A DNA stretch of 64,000 nt from Clostridia bacterium (GCA_029055875.1 JAIDCJ010000010.1:1-64000); one strand, 5' to 3'. Shown: positions 7,416 through 18,361, counted from the stretch's first letter. Numbers and translations: made by a program. Notes: generated by a model from the sequence alone, not told the origin.

Positions 7416-10400
7416 ATGAAAATTCGTACGAGAAAAACGGCGATTCGCGTCTGTTCGGTGGCGTTTGCGGCAATGCTTGCATCGGGCTTTGCGCTTTTCG
7501 ACCGTCAATCTGCACAGAATTATATTTCTTCCGCACAGAGTGCGGGAGGGTTTACGGTTACCGACGTTTCGGGAAAATATTCCACGGCGGGAATCCGCTC
7601 GGAATATATGAACGGCGACGTCGTTTCCGCAAACGTTTCCGTCAAGAACGAAGAACGCTGGGTGGTAGTTGACCTCGGCGGCACTTCCCTTATGGACGAA
7701 TACGAAAAGACTTCCTATTCGGCGACCTTCCCCGACTTTGCGAATACCACGGCGGCGCAGAATCTGAAAGCGAAAATCGAGCGGAATAACGGCGCGTTTC
7801 TAAACCGTCTTTCCGCAAGCGGCGTCAAATACGAATATAAATATTCCTATTCCACGCTCTTAAACGGCGTGGCAATTAAAATCAAAAACGCGGACGTTGC
7901 CGCCGTAAAGGCAATGGGCGAGGTAAAGGACGTCTATTCTTCCGAATCCTATCTCGCGCCCACGGTTGCGGTTTCCAACGACGCGAACGTATACACCACG
8001 GGTATCTACAATACCACGGGAATCGAGCAGCAGGGGCAGGGCATGGTCGTTTCCATTCTCGATACGGGACTCGACTACACGCACCCCGCGTTCAACGAGA
8101 AGGCGCCTTCCGCTCCCGCAATGAAAAAAGAGGAGATGAATCTCGAAGGGCTTGAAATTCTCAAACGCGATAGCTCCCTCACGGTGGACGACGTCTATAT
8201 CAATTCCAAAGTTCCCTTCGCTTACGACTACGCGGACGACGATACCGACGTGTATCCTGCGTATTCCACGCACGGCACGCACGTTGCGGGTATCGTAGCG
8301 GGACAGGACAGTACGAAAATCGTAAACAACGAGACGAAGGAAAAATTCATCGGCGTTGCGCCCGAGGCGCAGCTCGTTATCTGCAAGGTGTTCACGGACG
8401 ACTTAGAGAGCAAGGCGCTCGGCGGTGCGAACAGCATCGATATTCTTGCTGCTATTTCGGACAGCGTTGCGCTCGGCGTAGACATTATTAACATGAGCCT
8501 CGGCCAGAGCGTGGGCTTCTCGGAAGAGGGCTATGCGACGGCGGGCGACTGGCTTTCCAAATGCTACGAAAGAGCGGAAGAGGCGGGCGTGAGCGTCGTT
8601 TGTGCGGCGAGCAACGATTACAGCTCGGCATACGGCGGCGCGTACGGTACCAACCTCACCTCCAACCCAGACAGCGGTACGGTCGGCTCGCCCTCGACGT
8701 TCGACGGCGCGCTCTCCGTTGCGGCAATCAGCGGTCAGGCGTCCAAGTATTTCGCCATCAACGGCGACGAAAACAAGGTTGCATTCATCACCGAATCCGC
8801 CGATGCGAACGGCAAAGCGTATAACTTCCTCGACGGCTTGTACGATAAACTGGGCGTAGATAAGAGCGAATCACTCACCTTGAACTACGTCGTCGTCGGC
8901 GGCGTAGGGCGTTCCAACAACTACACGCAGCAGGTTAAGAACGCGCTCAGAGACGGCAAGACGATTGCGGTTGTAAAGCGCGGCGAAATCTCGTTTGCAG
9001 ATAAAGTACAGTACGCACAGAATGCGGGCGCGGTCGGGTGCATCGTTTATAACAACCTGTCGGGCAATATCCGTATGTCGCTCGGCGAAGTGAACAATCC
9101 CATTCCCACCTGTTCCGTCAACATGGACGCAGGCAAGCTCCTTGTGGACAGCGCGAAGAGCAGCAGGGGAACGATTACCCTTTCTTACGACCGGTCGGCA
9201 GGGCCTTTCATGTCCGACTTCTCAAGCTGGGGCCCTACGCCCGACTTGAAGCTCAAGCCCGAAATCACCGCGCACGGCGGAGAAATCACGAGCAGCGTTC
9301 CCGGCGGCTACGCCGTCATGAGCGGTACGAGCATGGCGGCGCCCAATATGTCCGGCGCAACCACGCTTCTTCGCCAGTACGTGAAGGAAACGTATCCCGA
9401 ATTAAAGGGGAAAGAGCTCAACGACCGCGTGAACCAGCTCCTCATGAGCACGGCTACCATGGCGAAGAACGAAGAGGGCAACCCCTATTCTCCCCGTAAG
9501 CAGGGCGCGGGACTTGCAAGCATTCTCAATGCAATCAATACGAACGCCTATCTCACCGCAGAAAATAATTACCTCGGCGAGAACAGCACCAAAGACCCCA
9601 AACCCAAAATCGAGCTGGGCGACGATCCCAATAAGACGGGCGTGTACGAGTTCAGCTTTACCGTAAATAACGTTTCGGACCATGCAATCACCTACAACCC
9701 CGAAGTGTACGTTATGACGGAATCGCTCTCCACCGATTTAAGAACGGTTGCCGAAAAGGCGTATATGCTTACCGACAACTGCAATATTACCGTTCCTAAG
9801 AGCGTAACCGTACCCGCAAACGGCACGGTTACCGTTGAGGTGAAAATCGAGCTCAACAAAACCGCGAAGGACTATCTCGACAGAACCTTTGAAAACGGTA
9901 TGTTCGTAGAGGGCTACGTGCGCCTGAACAAGACGGACGAAAACGAAGTCAGCCTCGGCATTCCCTACCTTGCATTCTACGGCGACTGGATGAAGGCTCC
10001 GCTCTTCGATTATTCCATTTACGAAGTGGAAGCGAGCGATGCGGATAAGTCGCTCGAAGAGGACGAAAAACTCAAGGCAAGCTCCAACGCAAGCCGCCCG
10101 TACGGACTCTATTACGACCAGAGATATATTATCACGCTCGGCTCCTATCTTTACGATATGGCGCCCAACTATACGGACATTCTTCCCTCCGACGAGCGCG
10201 CCGCAATCTCCTGTTACGACGAGGAGGGCAAGAGAACGGTATACGAGCTCTTCTCCCTCAACGCGGGACTTTTGCGTTCGGCAAAGGAAATGGAAATCGT
10301 CATTTCCGACGCCGCCACGGGCGAAGTGGTTTACCGCCATACCGAAGAGAACGTACGCAAATCGTACTCGGCGGGCGGCTCTAACTTCGGCACGAACATC

Positions 10401-13400
10401 GGACTGAGAATCGATCCGCTTACCTGGAATTTAAGCAACAACAAAACGTATACGGCTACCTTCACGGGCAAGCTCGACTACGACGGCACGGGCAGTACCG
10501 ACCGCAGCTCCTATTCGTTTAATTTCACGATCGATACCGAGGCTCCCCAGCTTCTCGACGTGCGTCTGCGCTACGAGCCCTACGAGGAAAACGAAGTCAC
10601 CAAGTACAGAATTTATCTCGACGCGGACGTCTACGATAACCAGTACGCCATGACGCTGATGCCCTGCTATCTCGACGAAACCCGTTTCGATGAGAACGGC
10701 AACCCGCAGCTTGCGCTTTTGTCGGAGTTCCCCGTTCCCATCTATTCGCAGAAGGGCGGCATCACCACCGTCACCTACGAAGTGACCGACTGCTTCGAGG
10801 ACTATCTCGTAGGGGGAGAGAACGGCAGCAACTTCTATCTCAGTCTTCAGGACTACGCGCTCAACGAAATCACGTTGCAGATTACCTATACCGACGCAAC
10901 GAGATATCCCGATTCCCTTACGCTTCAAACGGACGAGAAGCTCGTAAGCGTATCTGCCGAGAGCAGCGACTATCCCGTCTATTCGCTTTCGCTGAACCGC
11001 TACGAATCGTACACGGTAGAGGCGGCAAGCGGACTTCCTTCGGGAACGGCTATCACGGCGCTCAACTTCGATGCGCAGAACGGCTACGTTGCGTGCAAGG
11101 AAAACCAGATTTTCGCGGCGGAAGCGGGTTCGGGTACCGTGCTTGTGCAAACAGTGCAATTTGTGCAAGACGGAGACAACCGTAAAGAAATCCGTACAAC
11201 GCTTGCGCAAATCAACGTAACCGTGAACGCGGGCAGCGCGTCTGCACCCATTATGGAACGCATTCTGCTCTCGCCCATGCTCGACGGCGACGGCTATCTG
11301 CAACCGTTCAAGGGTGAAATTCATTTGAAGCCCAACACGACGCGCCAGATTCAAGCAAACGTTCAACCCTGGTACAGCGCAATCGTTCATCAGCCCGAAT
11401 ACGAATACAAGAGCTCGGACGAAACGGTGCTCACCGTGAGCGATACCGGTTTGATTACGACCTACAAAAAGGGCTACGCCTCCGTGACGGTCAGCATCAA
11501 GGGCAATAACGTCGTACCGCCCAGTCAGGTAACCGTAACGGTAGACGAAGAGCTCAGCATTACCAACAACGTTCTCTACCACTACTACGGCGGAAAAATC
11601 TGTGAAATCCCCAACAACAAGAACGTGCTCAGCATCGATAAAGAGGCGTTCAGAAATAATAAACTGGTAGAAGAAATTTACCTTCCCATCTCGGTCACCT
11701 CGCTTCCCGAGGACTGCTTCCAGGACTGTGTGAATTTGAGAAAAATCGTCATTCCCGCGGAATGCACCGTCATTCACCAGAATGCGTTCAAGGGCTGCAC
11801 CGCGCTCGAAGAAATCGTATTCGTCGAGGCGGAGGATGAGATTACGAAACAGCCTTACCCCGGCACGATTACCATCGGCATGAGCGCCTTCGCGGGCTGC
11901 ACGAGCCTTACGAAAATTTCCAATCAAAAGCGCATTACCTCGGCTTACGACTACGCGTTCGCAGGCTGCACCGCGCTCGAAGAGATTGATATTTCGGGAC
12001 TGAGAACGGGCGGAGATCATATCTTCGACGGCTGCGAAAAACTTACGACCGTCACTATGAGCTCTCTTACGCACGTCGGCAAGTATATGTTCAGAGGCTG
12101 TGAGAAGCTTGAGGGTATCGAATATTATTCGGACGTCATTCCCGACTACGCGTTTGCGGGCTGCAAACTGCTCGACGAATTCACCTATTCGGGCGAAACG
12201 CTCCGCTACTTCGGCGCGTATGCGTTTGCGAATACGGCAATCGAAGAGTTCACGCTACCGGGCGGCACCTATACGGTAGGGGCGCACGCGTTTGACGGCA
12301 GCGGCTTAAAGAAGCTTACCTTCTCGCAGAACACGGACGTTTCCTTCGGCGCGTCGGTATTCGCGGGTTGCGATACGGTCAGCTTTGACGGCGCCAACGT
12401 GGTAGATGGAATGCTCGTAAAAGACGATACGCTCGTACTTGCCCCCGCGGCAAGCGGCGCGGTAACGCTTCCGAGCGGTATTAAAAAAATCGGCGCAGGC
12501 GCATTCGCAGGCACGGAAATTACTTCCATTGATTTAAGCGGCGTTACCGAAATCGGCGAATACGCATTTGCCGAGAGTATGCTTCAATCGGTATCGCTTG
12601 ATATTGCAAACATTCCGAAGGGTGCGTTCCAAGGCTGCACCTCTTTGAGAACGGTTACGTTCTCGAATGCGGTCGTTTCAATCGGCGACTACGCGTTTGC
12701 GAATTGCAGTGATTTAATGAATAATCTTTCCCTTCCCGCAGTGAAGAGCGTAGGCGCGTTCGCGTTCTACTGCACGCCTGTGGAAGGGCTCACGGCGAAC
12801 GCGCTGGAGAGCATCGGCGCATACGCTTTCTACGGACACAACTTCCAGTCGAACGTAAAAGACCGCGCGGTTATCGTGCTTCCCGCGCTTCACGAGGTCG
12901 GCAGCTTCGCATTCGCGAGAAACCTCGACTACAAGGGCTTTGAGAGCAACTACGGCAGCGCGCTTACCTCCGTCGAGCTCGGTGCGGTTACGAAGATGGG
13001 CGAACACGTCTTTGCGGACTGCCCGATCACCACGGCGAAGTTTGCCGAAGGCACAACCCAAATCGGCGCGTTTGCATTCGTCTCCTCGCAGGTAACGCGT
13101 GCAAGCATATACGTAGAATCGCCTTCCGCGAACACGCGTCTTACCAGCGTAACCCTTCCTAATACGGTGAAGACGATCGGCGACTATGCGTTCCTCAACG
13201 CAACTAATTTGAGATCGGCGAACCTCGATTTATCGGGCGTGGAATCTATCGGCACGGGCGCATTCTGGCTCTGCGCGGGCATTACCTCCCTCGACTTGTC
13301 GAACGTTCTCACGATCGGCGACTACGCATTCGACGGCAGCGGCATTACCGAAGCAAATCTTCAAAAGGCGACGAACATTGGCTCGTATGCGTTTGCGGAG

Positions 13401-14336
13401 TCCAAACTATCAACGCTGAATATGCCCGTTATGAAGCGGATCGGCCCCTACGCCTTTGCGGCTACGCTCCTCACGAGCGTTGAAATTCCCGCAACGCTTC
13501 CGCTCACCTACGAAGATAAATGGGGACAATTAGACGATTTCGGCGTTGTGAATCCGCGTGCGGGCAGATACTTCTACGCATTCGGCGAGAACGCGTTTGC
13601 GGCCGTTTCCGCACTCCGTACGATTACGGTTGCGGAGGGCAACGACGCTTACTTCGTAGACGAATACGGCGTGCTGTACGGAATTCTTTCGGGCACGAAG
13701 GAAGAGGGCGCTTACGTTCTGTTGCAATACCCCGTCGGAAAAGATTCGTATGAAGACGGTTACAGCTACGCTATCCTCAAAAACACCGTGAGAATCGGCG
13801 ACGGCGCATTCTACGGCGCGGTTGTGACAAGAGACGACGGCACGGTATTGTCCTCGCTCGATCTCAAAGAAATACGCATTCCCGCCACGGTAAAGTCAAT
13901 CGGCAGCTTCGCTTTCTATAACTGCGCCGCGGAAAAATATATCTTCGAGGGTACGACGGCTCCCATTCTGGAAGCGACTTACAGCGTTCCGGGCTACGGC
14001 AGCGATCAAGTCTTCAATCAGATTATCGATTTAATGGCTCGTTTCGGAATCTACTATTCCAACTTCTATAGCTACGTTGCATTCTCCGTCATCGGCGGAG
14101 CGGATTACGGATTGACGATCGAGTATCCCGAAAACGGCAAGGGCTACGACAACCTCATTTGGTCGGGCTTCTTCTCGAATCAGGTGCCCGTGAAGGCTCC
14201 GACGGACGACGATAAGCATTCGGGCAGCGGACTGAGCGCGGGCGCGATTGCGGGTATCTGCATCGGCTGTGCGGCGGCCCTTGGCGGGGCGGCTGCGGCG
14301 GCAATTATACTCGTCCGCAAACGCAAAAAGGCGTAA
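7416..14336 (+). CDS. Giant cell-surface subtilisin-like protease with leucine-rich repeats
   Basis: The product has 2306 residues. A signal or anchor segment (VCSVAFAAMLASGFALF) comes first, followed by an I9-like propeptide region and an S8 peptidase domain with Asp216 (ILDTGLDYTHP), His286 (STHGTHVAG) and Ser639 (SGTSMAAPNMSG). A PA-like insert (GKTIAVVKRGEISFADKV) lies between His and Ser. A C5a-peptidase-like Fn3 region follows, then a BIG2-like domain near 1325-1370 (SSDETVLTVSDTGLITTY), then roughly two dozen BspA-type leucine-rich repeats (about 1395-2185; IGxYAFAxC pattern). The C-terminus is one hydrophobic helix ending in RKRKKA, with no LPxTG motif. It is likely a surface protease with an adhesive or recognition arm, and the adjacent peptide importer could use its products. 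The start at 7416 follows AGAGG; an upstream in-frame TTG has no such site. Confidence 0.93.
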   Translation: MKIRTRKTAIRVCSVAFAAMLASGFALFDRQSAQNYISSAQSAGGFTVTDVSGKYSTAGIRSEYMNGDVVSANVSVKNEERWVVVDLGGTSLMDEYEKTSYSATFPDFANTTAAQNLKAKIERNNGAFLNRLSASGVKYEYKYSYSTLLNGVAIKIKNADVAAVKAMGEVKDVYSSESYLAPTVAVSNDANVYTTGIYNTTGIEQQGQGMVVSILDTGLDYTHPAFNEKAPSAPAMKKEEMNLEGLEILKRDSSLTVDDVYINSKVPFAYDYADDDTDVYPAYSTHGTHVAGIVAGQDSTKIVNNETKEKFIGVAPEAQLVICKVFTDDLESKALGGANSIDILAAISDSVALGVDIINMSLGQSVGFSEEGYATAGDWLSKCYERAEEAGVSVVCAASNDYSSAYGGAYGTNLTSNPDSGTVGSPSTFDGALSVAAISGQASKYFAINGDENKVAFITESADANGKAYNFLDGLYDKLGVDKSESLTLNYVVVGGVGRSNNYTQQVKNALRDGKTIAVVKRGEISFADKVQYAQNAGAVGCIVYNNLSGNIRMSLGEVNNPIPTCSVNMDAGKLLVDSAKSSRGTITLSYDRSAGPFMSDFSSWGPTPDLKLKPEITAHGGEITSSVPGGYAVMSGTSMAAPNMSGATTLLRQYVKETYPELKGKELNDRVNQLLMSTATMAKNEEGNPYSPRKQGAGLASILNAINTNAYLTAENNYLGENSTKDPKPKIELGDDPNKTGVYEFSFTVNNVSDHAITYNPEVYVMTESLSTDLRTVAEKAYMLTDNCNITVPKSVTVPANGTVTVEVKIELNKTAKDYLDRTFENGMFVEGYVRLNKTDENEVSLGIPYLAFYGDWMKAPLFDYSIYEVEASDADKSLEEDEKLKASSNASRPYGLYYDQRYIITLGSYLYDMAPNYTDILPSDERAAISCYDEEGKRTVYELFSLNAGLLRSAKEMEIVISDAATGEVVYRHTEENVRKSYSAGGSNFGTNIGLRIDPLTWNLSNNKTYTATFTGKLDYDGTGSTDRSSYSFNFTIDTEAPQLLDVRLRYEPYEENEVTKYRIYLDADVYDNQYAMTLMPCYLDETRFDENGNPQLALLSEFPVPIYSQKGGITTVTYEVTDCFEDYLVGGENGSNFYLSLQDYALNEITLQITYTDATRYPDSLTLQTDEKLVSVSAESSDYPVYSLSLNRYESYTVEAASGLPSGTAITALNFDAQNGYVACKENQIFAAEAGSGTVLVQTVQFVQDGDNRKEIRTTLAQINVTVNAGSASAPIMERILLSPMLDGDGYLQPFKGEIHLKPNTTRQIQANVQPWYSAIVHQPEYEYKSSDETVLTVSDTGLITTYKKGYASVTVSIKGNNVVPPSQVTVTVDEELSITNNVLYHYYGGKICEIPNNKNVLSIDKEAFRNNKLVEEIYLPISVTSLPEDCFQDCVNLRKIVIPAECTVIHQNAFKGCTALEEIVFVEAEDEITKQPYPGTITIGMSAFAGCTSLTKISNQKRITSAYDYAFAGCTALEEIDISGLRTGGDHIFDGCEKLTTVTMSSLTHVGKYMFRGCEKLEGIEYYSDVIPDYAFAGCKLLDEFTYSGETLRYFGAYAFANTAIEEFTLPGGTYTVGAHAFDGSGLKKLTFSQNTDVSFGASVFAGCDTVSFDGANVVDGMLVKDDTLVLAPAASGAVTLPSGIKKIGAGAFAGTEITSIDLSGVTEIGEYAFAESMLQSVSLDIANIPKGAFQGCTSLRTVTFSNAVVSIGDYAFANCSDLMNNLSLPAVKSVGAFAFYCTPVEGLTANALESIGAYAFYGHNFQSNVKDRAVIVLPALHEVGSFAFARNLDYKGFESNYGSALTSVELGAVTKMGEHVFADCPITTAKFAEGTTQIGAFAFVSSQVTRASIYVESPSANTRLTSVTLPNTVKTIGDYAFLNATNLRSANLDLSGVESIGTGAFWLCAGITSLDLSNVLTIGDYAFDGSGITEANLQKATNIGSYAFAESKLSTLNMPVMKRIGPYAFAATLLTSVEIPATLPLTYEDKWGQLDDFGVVNPRAGRYFYAFGENAFAAVSALRTITVAEGNDAYFVDEYGVLYGILSGTKEEGAYVLLQYPVGKDSYEDGYSYAILKNTVRIGDGAFYGAVVTRDDGTVLSSLDLKEIRIPATVKSIGSFAFYNCAAEKYIFEGTTAPILEATYSVPGYGSDQVFNQIIDLMARFGIYYSNFYSYVAFSVIGGADYGLTIEYPENGKGYDNLIWSGFFSNQVPVKAPTDDDKHSGSGLSAGAIAGICIGCAAALGGAAAAAIILVRKRKKA

Positions 14337-14359
14337 ACTGCGCCCGACCCCTAAATTAA

Positions 14360-14388
14360 TTGACAAAAACGGCGTATCGGTTTATAAT
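14360..14388 (+). promoter_or_regulatory. Promoter of the lipoprotein-opp operon
   Basis: Consensus TTGACA (14360-14365), a 17-base spacer and TATAAT (14383-14388), directly behind the giant protease gene. No terminator was seen between them. Confidence 0.88.
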
Positions 14389-14419
14389 GATACAAATTGA
14401 AAAGCGGAGAAAAATCACG

Positions 14420-15703
14420 GTGAAACACGTAAAGCTGAAAATTGCATTGCTTTCTGCGGCGGCGGTAACCTTCGGGTTGGCGCTCGTCGGCTGCGGGCCG
14501 AGCAATGCGAAATACGACTATAAAGTTACCTTCGATTACAATATTTCCGTTTGGCAATGTGAAGACGAGGAATGCGGCGAAGTATTCTTCGATATGGAAA
14601 AGCCCGAGGTCTGCCCCAAATGCGGGAGCGAAGAGGGCAAGGGCGTTACGCTCAAAGAAGATAACGTCGGCATTAAAAACAGCAATAAATATCTTCAATA
14701 CCTCGGTGCGTACGACAATTCGCTCGTTGTGAAATATCCCGACGACGTGAATCCGGATCAGCATCTTCCTCTTCAAACGATCGAGGGCTACGCGTTCGAC
14801 GGTTGGTATCTTCCGCAAACGGAAAACGGCGAAGTGGTCGTCGGCGAGGACGGCCGCGTCGTCACGGGCGAGAAGGTAGACTTTGCCACCTACCGCGTCA
14901 AGAGCGACGTCACGTTCTACGCGCGGTTTGCGAAGAAAAAGACGCTTACCGTTTTAGGCAGAACGGAGCAGGGTGAAGAGCTTACGCTGAGTAGAGAAAT
15001 CGTTTACAGCGGCGCCATGGGCGGCGTATTTAACGAGCCGTTAGAGGGCTTGGTGGCAGAGGTAGCGGGATACTCGCTTGTAGAATATTACAAGGACGAG
15101 TCGCTTACGGAAATCTTCCCCTTCCCCTACACCTTCGGCGAAGAGGACGAAACCGTTTACGCGAAGTTCTTAGAGGGCACCTGGGCGGCAGTCACTTCGC
15201 CTACCAACACGGCGGGCAGCTCCGAGGTCATCAACGGCTTCAACAACGCAATTCAAAGGAATATGAATATCTATTTGCGTGGGGATCTCGACTACGCGGG
15301 CGTTACCTGGCCGACGTCGAACTCGACGCGCAGCTATTCGGGAATTATTCGCGGAAACGGATATAAGATTTCAAATATCTCCGTTACGAGAACCGCAAGC
15401 AGAAACGACGAGTTTTCTATCTTCGGCGACATAGCCGACGGCTTCGAGGTGCACGATCTTTCGTTTGAAGACGTTTCGCTCAACGTTACGTTCGTGCTGG
15501 GAGGAATTTATCCGGTTTCCGGCTTTGCGAAGAGCATTTCCCCGAATGCGGTATTCGATAAGTTCAGCTATTCGTGCGTCGTCAATATCGAAAAAGAGGG
15601 GCGCGGGACGAGTGCAATCGTACAGACCTCCCCGATTTGTCCCGAGCCTCCCGAAACGCTCGACGAAAGTATGTTCAAAGTTACAATCAACGGAAACGAT
15701 TAA
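14420..15703 (+). CDS. Lipoprotein with InlB-type repeat and cysteine-pair segment
   Basis: Read from GTG at 14420 (GGAG ten bases upstream), the product has 427 residues and begins with a lipoprotein signal ending in LALVGC. Next comes a rubredoxin-like segment with two Cys pairs (WQCEDEECGEVF and VCPKCG), then an InlB/Listeria-Bacteroides-type repeat (GYAFDGWYLPQ, TFYARF), a second weaker one, and a C-terminal part with GLUG-like wording (YSGIIRGNGYKISNISV). The function is unknown. It stands first in the transcript that continues into the oligopeptide importer, 45 bases before the binding protein, so a role as accessory surface protein for peptide capture is possible. Confidence 0.8.
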   Translation: MKHVKLKIALLSAAAVTFGLALVGCGPSNAKYDYKVTFDYNISVWQCEDEECGEVFFDMEKPEVCPKCGSEEGKGVTLKEDNVGIKNSNKYLQYLGAYDNSLVVKYPDDVNPDQHLPLQTIEGYAFDGWYLPQTENGEVVVGEDGRVVTGEKVDFATYRVKSDVTFYARFAKKKTLTVLGRTEQGEELTLSREIVYSGAMGGVFNEPLEGLVAEVAGYSLVEYYKDESLTEIFPFPYTFGEEDETVYAKFLEGTWAAVTSPTNTAGSSEVINGFNNAIQRNMNIYLRGDLDYAGVTWPTSNSTRSYSGIIRGNGYKISNISVTRTASRNDEFSIFGDIADGFEVHDLSFEDVSLNVTFVLGGIYPVSGFAKSISPNAVFDKFSYSCVVNIEKEGRGTSAIVQTSPICPEPPETLDESMFKVTINGND

Positions 15704-15748
15704 TCAAATAAACCAATCAAGGTAAACAGCCTTAAAAGGAGTTAAATT

Positions 15749-18361
15749 ATGAGTAAATTCAAAAATGCGGTACGCGTCGGAATCGGCGCCCTGCTTGCAA
15801 CGTCTATCGCACTTACGGCGGTAGGCTGCGGCGACAAGGGCTATAATCCCGAAGTAAACGATCCCGAAACGCGCCCCTTGGTTCTTTCTACCAATAAGCC
15901 GGACGAGGTTTTCAATCCCTTCTTCGCGACTTCCGCGGTGGACTCCGACCTCGTTGCGCTTACGCAAATCGGACTTCTTTCCGCCGACAAGGAAGGGAAT
16001 ATCGTCTGCGGAGAAAACGAGCCCTCCGTTGCGCTCGACTATTCCGTGCGCGAAGTCAGCGGTCAGACGATTTATCAGTTCGTCATTAAGAACGGCATTA
16101 AGTTCTCGGACGGCGTAGACCTTACCATTGACGACGTACTCTTTAATCTCTACGTCTATCTCGATTACGCGTACACGGGCTCTGCAACCATATATTCCAC
16201 AAGAATCGTGGGGCTTAACGAGTACCGCACCAACGACCCCAATGCAACCGAAGACAGCGCTGCTGCATGGGATGAGCAATTCGAGGCGACTGCAGATCTG
16301 CACGTCAAAAATCTTATCAGCTACGTAAAACACTACGGACACACGTTGGGAGAAAAACCGGACGCGCCCGTGGGATACCAGAAGGAAGAGGCGGAAAAGG
16401 ACTTCAAGCGGGTAAGCGAAACCTTCCGCAAGGAACTCAGCGACGACTATAACTCTATTTTCGGTTCCATGGAATCGTATAAAGAAAACTACCAATACAC
16501 GGCGGCATGGCAGCCCTTCCTTGCACAGGAAGTCGGTTACGATTTCTATTTGAGAAGGACGGAGGGCGGAGCTCTTATCAAAGACGAGAACGGCAACCCT
16601 CAATACGATAAAGACAGCGCCAACGCACAGGACTGCGAAGAAAGACTTGCGGCTTATATCGAAGAGCATAAGGACGACGAGGGCTATAATTACGACGAAG
16701 CCGTAAAAGCATGGGCGGTCAGCGACGCATTCGACAGCTATATCGGCGAATCGATTGAGGAAACCTATGGCGATGATTTCGAGACCGTTTTAACTTACTT
16801 TGCTACTGCGAGCTCGATCCGCGACTATTTCAAGACGGTTGCGGCAAACCAGCAGTTCTCGGGCAACCGCGTCGTAAATTCCATTTCGGGTATCGAAGCG
16901 AAAAAAGCAAACGAGTTCGTTGCTTCGTCCGATAGCAATGCTGCTACCTATACGGATTCGTACGATATGCTCCAAATCAGAGTGAACGGCGTTGACCCCA
17001 AGGCAATTTACAACTTCTCCTTCATCGTTGCTCCCAGGCACTATTACGGTGACGAAGAGTACCGCAACGAGACAACGGGCATCGGCGTGAATGAGTTCGG
17101 CGTGGCTCCGGGCGATATCGAATTTATGGAGAAGGTTGTAAAGTCCCCCGAGAAGAATCCTACCCCCGTAGGTGCGGGCTCCTATATGGCGACCAATTCA
17201 AGCGGAGGCGATTTGTACAATCATGAAACGGGTGAAATCAAAGGCGGCTTCTTCTCCGGTAATATCGTGCACTACAAGCGGAACGGAAATTTTCACACGG
17301 TCGGTGCGGGACTTCAAGACGCAAAAATCAAATACCTCAACTATCAGGTAATTGAATCCGACAATATTATCACCTCCCTCAACAGCGGCAGCATCGACTT
17401 CGGCGAACCTAGCGCAACCCTTACCAACGAAAAGGCACTCAACAAGAATATTCAAGGCGAAACCGTTTGGACGAACGGTTACGGCTACGTAGGCGTCAAT
17501 GCGCGTTTCGTACCCAACATCAACGTGCGCCGCGCCATTATGAAGGCGATGGATACCAGCATTATCGTCAACGATTATTATCAGGGCGGCTATGCAGACA
17601 TCATTTACCGCTCTATGTCCAACCAGAACTGGGCTTATCCTACGGGCGCGAAGGTATATCAGTCGAAGGACGGCACCTCTTACGCATTCGACTCCACAGC
17701 CAAAGATATTCAGAAGCTCTTAGACAGCATTTTGGAGGAAAACGGCGGAAGCTACTATCCGAACGGGGACGGTATTTACACCAACGGAAGAGACACGCTC
17801 GACTACACCTTCACCATTGCAGGCGGCAGTAAGGACCACCCCGCTTACAAAATGTTCCTCAAGGCTGCGGAAATCCTCAACAGCTGCAAAGGCATTCACG
17901 TAAAGGTAGAAACCAGCCAGCAGGCTCTGAGCGAGTTGAACATGGGTAAGCTTACCGTTTGGGCGGCGGCTTGGATTTCCGCAATCGACCCCGATATGTA
18001 TCAGATTTACCATAAGGACTCTCAGGCGTCGAGCATTCTGAACTGGGGTTACGATTATATCATGAAAGATCAGACGACCTACGCATACGAGTGGCAGCTC
18101 GTTCAGGATTTGAGCAAGAAGATCGATCAGGCGCGCCGTACAACCGCGAAGCAAGCGCGGATAGATTACTATGCAGAAGCGCTCGATCTCGTTATGGAGC
18201 TTGCGGTAGAGCTTCCCACCTATCAGAGAAAGGACCTCTTCGCTTACAACAGAAATATTATCAATCCCGATACGTTACAGCCCCGCAAGGAGCTCTCTCC
18301 CACCAACGGACCTCTTTCCCGCATCTGGGAAGTGAACTACTATCTCGAAGGGGATATTTGA
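15749..18361 (+). CDS. Oligopeptide-binding lipoprotein (SBP family 5), enlarged
   Basis: An extracellular solute-binding protein of 870 residues, well above the usual 500-600 of the family. A lipobox (LTAVGC) follows the signal helix. Family 5 marks are IKNGIKFSDGVDLTIDDVLFN near 112-132 and the C-terminal hinge and QELxxxxELPTYQRKDLFAYNR-like end. An additional charged, low-hydrophobicity stretch lies between roughly residues 150 and 390. It would capture peptides at the membrane outer face and deliver them to the permease pair encoded next. AAAGGAG precedes the ATG at optimal distance. Confidence 0.92.
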   Translation: MSKFKNAVRVGIGALLATSIALTAVGCGDKGYNPEVNDPETRPLVLSTNKPDEVFNPFFATSAVDSDLVALTQIGLLSADKEGNIVCGENEPSVALDYSVREVSGQTIYQFVIKNGIKFSDGVDLTIDDVLFNLYVYLDYAYTGSATIYSTRIVGLNEYRTNDPNATEDSAAAWDEQFEATADLHVKNLISYVKHYGHTLGEKPDAPVGYQKEEAEKDFKRVSETFRKELSDDYNSIFGSMESYKENYQYTAAWQPFLAQEVGYDFYLRRTEGGALIKDENGNPQYDKDSANAQDCEERLAAYIEEHKDDEGYNYDEAVKAWAVSDAFDSYIGESIEETYGDDFETVLTYFATASSIRDYFKTVAANQQFSGNRVVNSISGIEAKKANEFVASSDSNAATYTDSYDMLQIRVNGVDPKAIYNFSFIVAPRHYYGDEEYRNETTGIGVNEFGVAPGDIEFMEKVVKSPEKNPTPVGAGSYMATNSSGGDLYNHETGEIKGGFFSGNIVHYKRNGNFHTVGAGLQDAKIKYLNYQVIESDNIITSLNSGSIDFGEPSATLTNEKALNKNIQGETVWTNGYGYVGVNARFVPNINVRRAIMKAMDTSIIVNDYYQGGYADIIYRSMSNQNWAYPTGAKVYQSKDGTSYAFDSTAKDIQKLLDSILEENGGSYYPNGDGIYTNGRDTLDYTFTIAGGSKDHPAYKMFLKAAEILNSCKGIHVKVETSQQALSELNMGKLTVWAAAWISAIDPDMYQIYHKDSQASSILNWGYDYIMKDQTTYAYEWQLVQDLSKKIDQARRTTAKQARIDYYAEALDLVMELAVELPTYQRKDLFAYNRNIINPDTLQPRKELSPTNGPLSRIWEVNYYLEGDI

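Noticed and set aside
10431-12074. Long open frame of 547 codons on the minus strand inside the giant protease gene
   Set aside because: It is antisense to a clear LRR/BIG2 coding region, has no ribosome site and its product is an Arg/Val/Gly-rich composition artefact.
11600-13960. Regularly spaced similar segments that could look like a repeat array
   Set aside because: The spacing follows codon-level leucine-rich repeats and the DNA units are not identical; this is not a CRISPR array.
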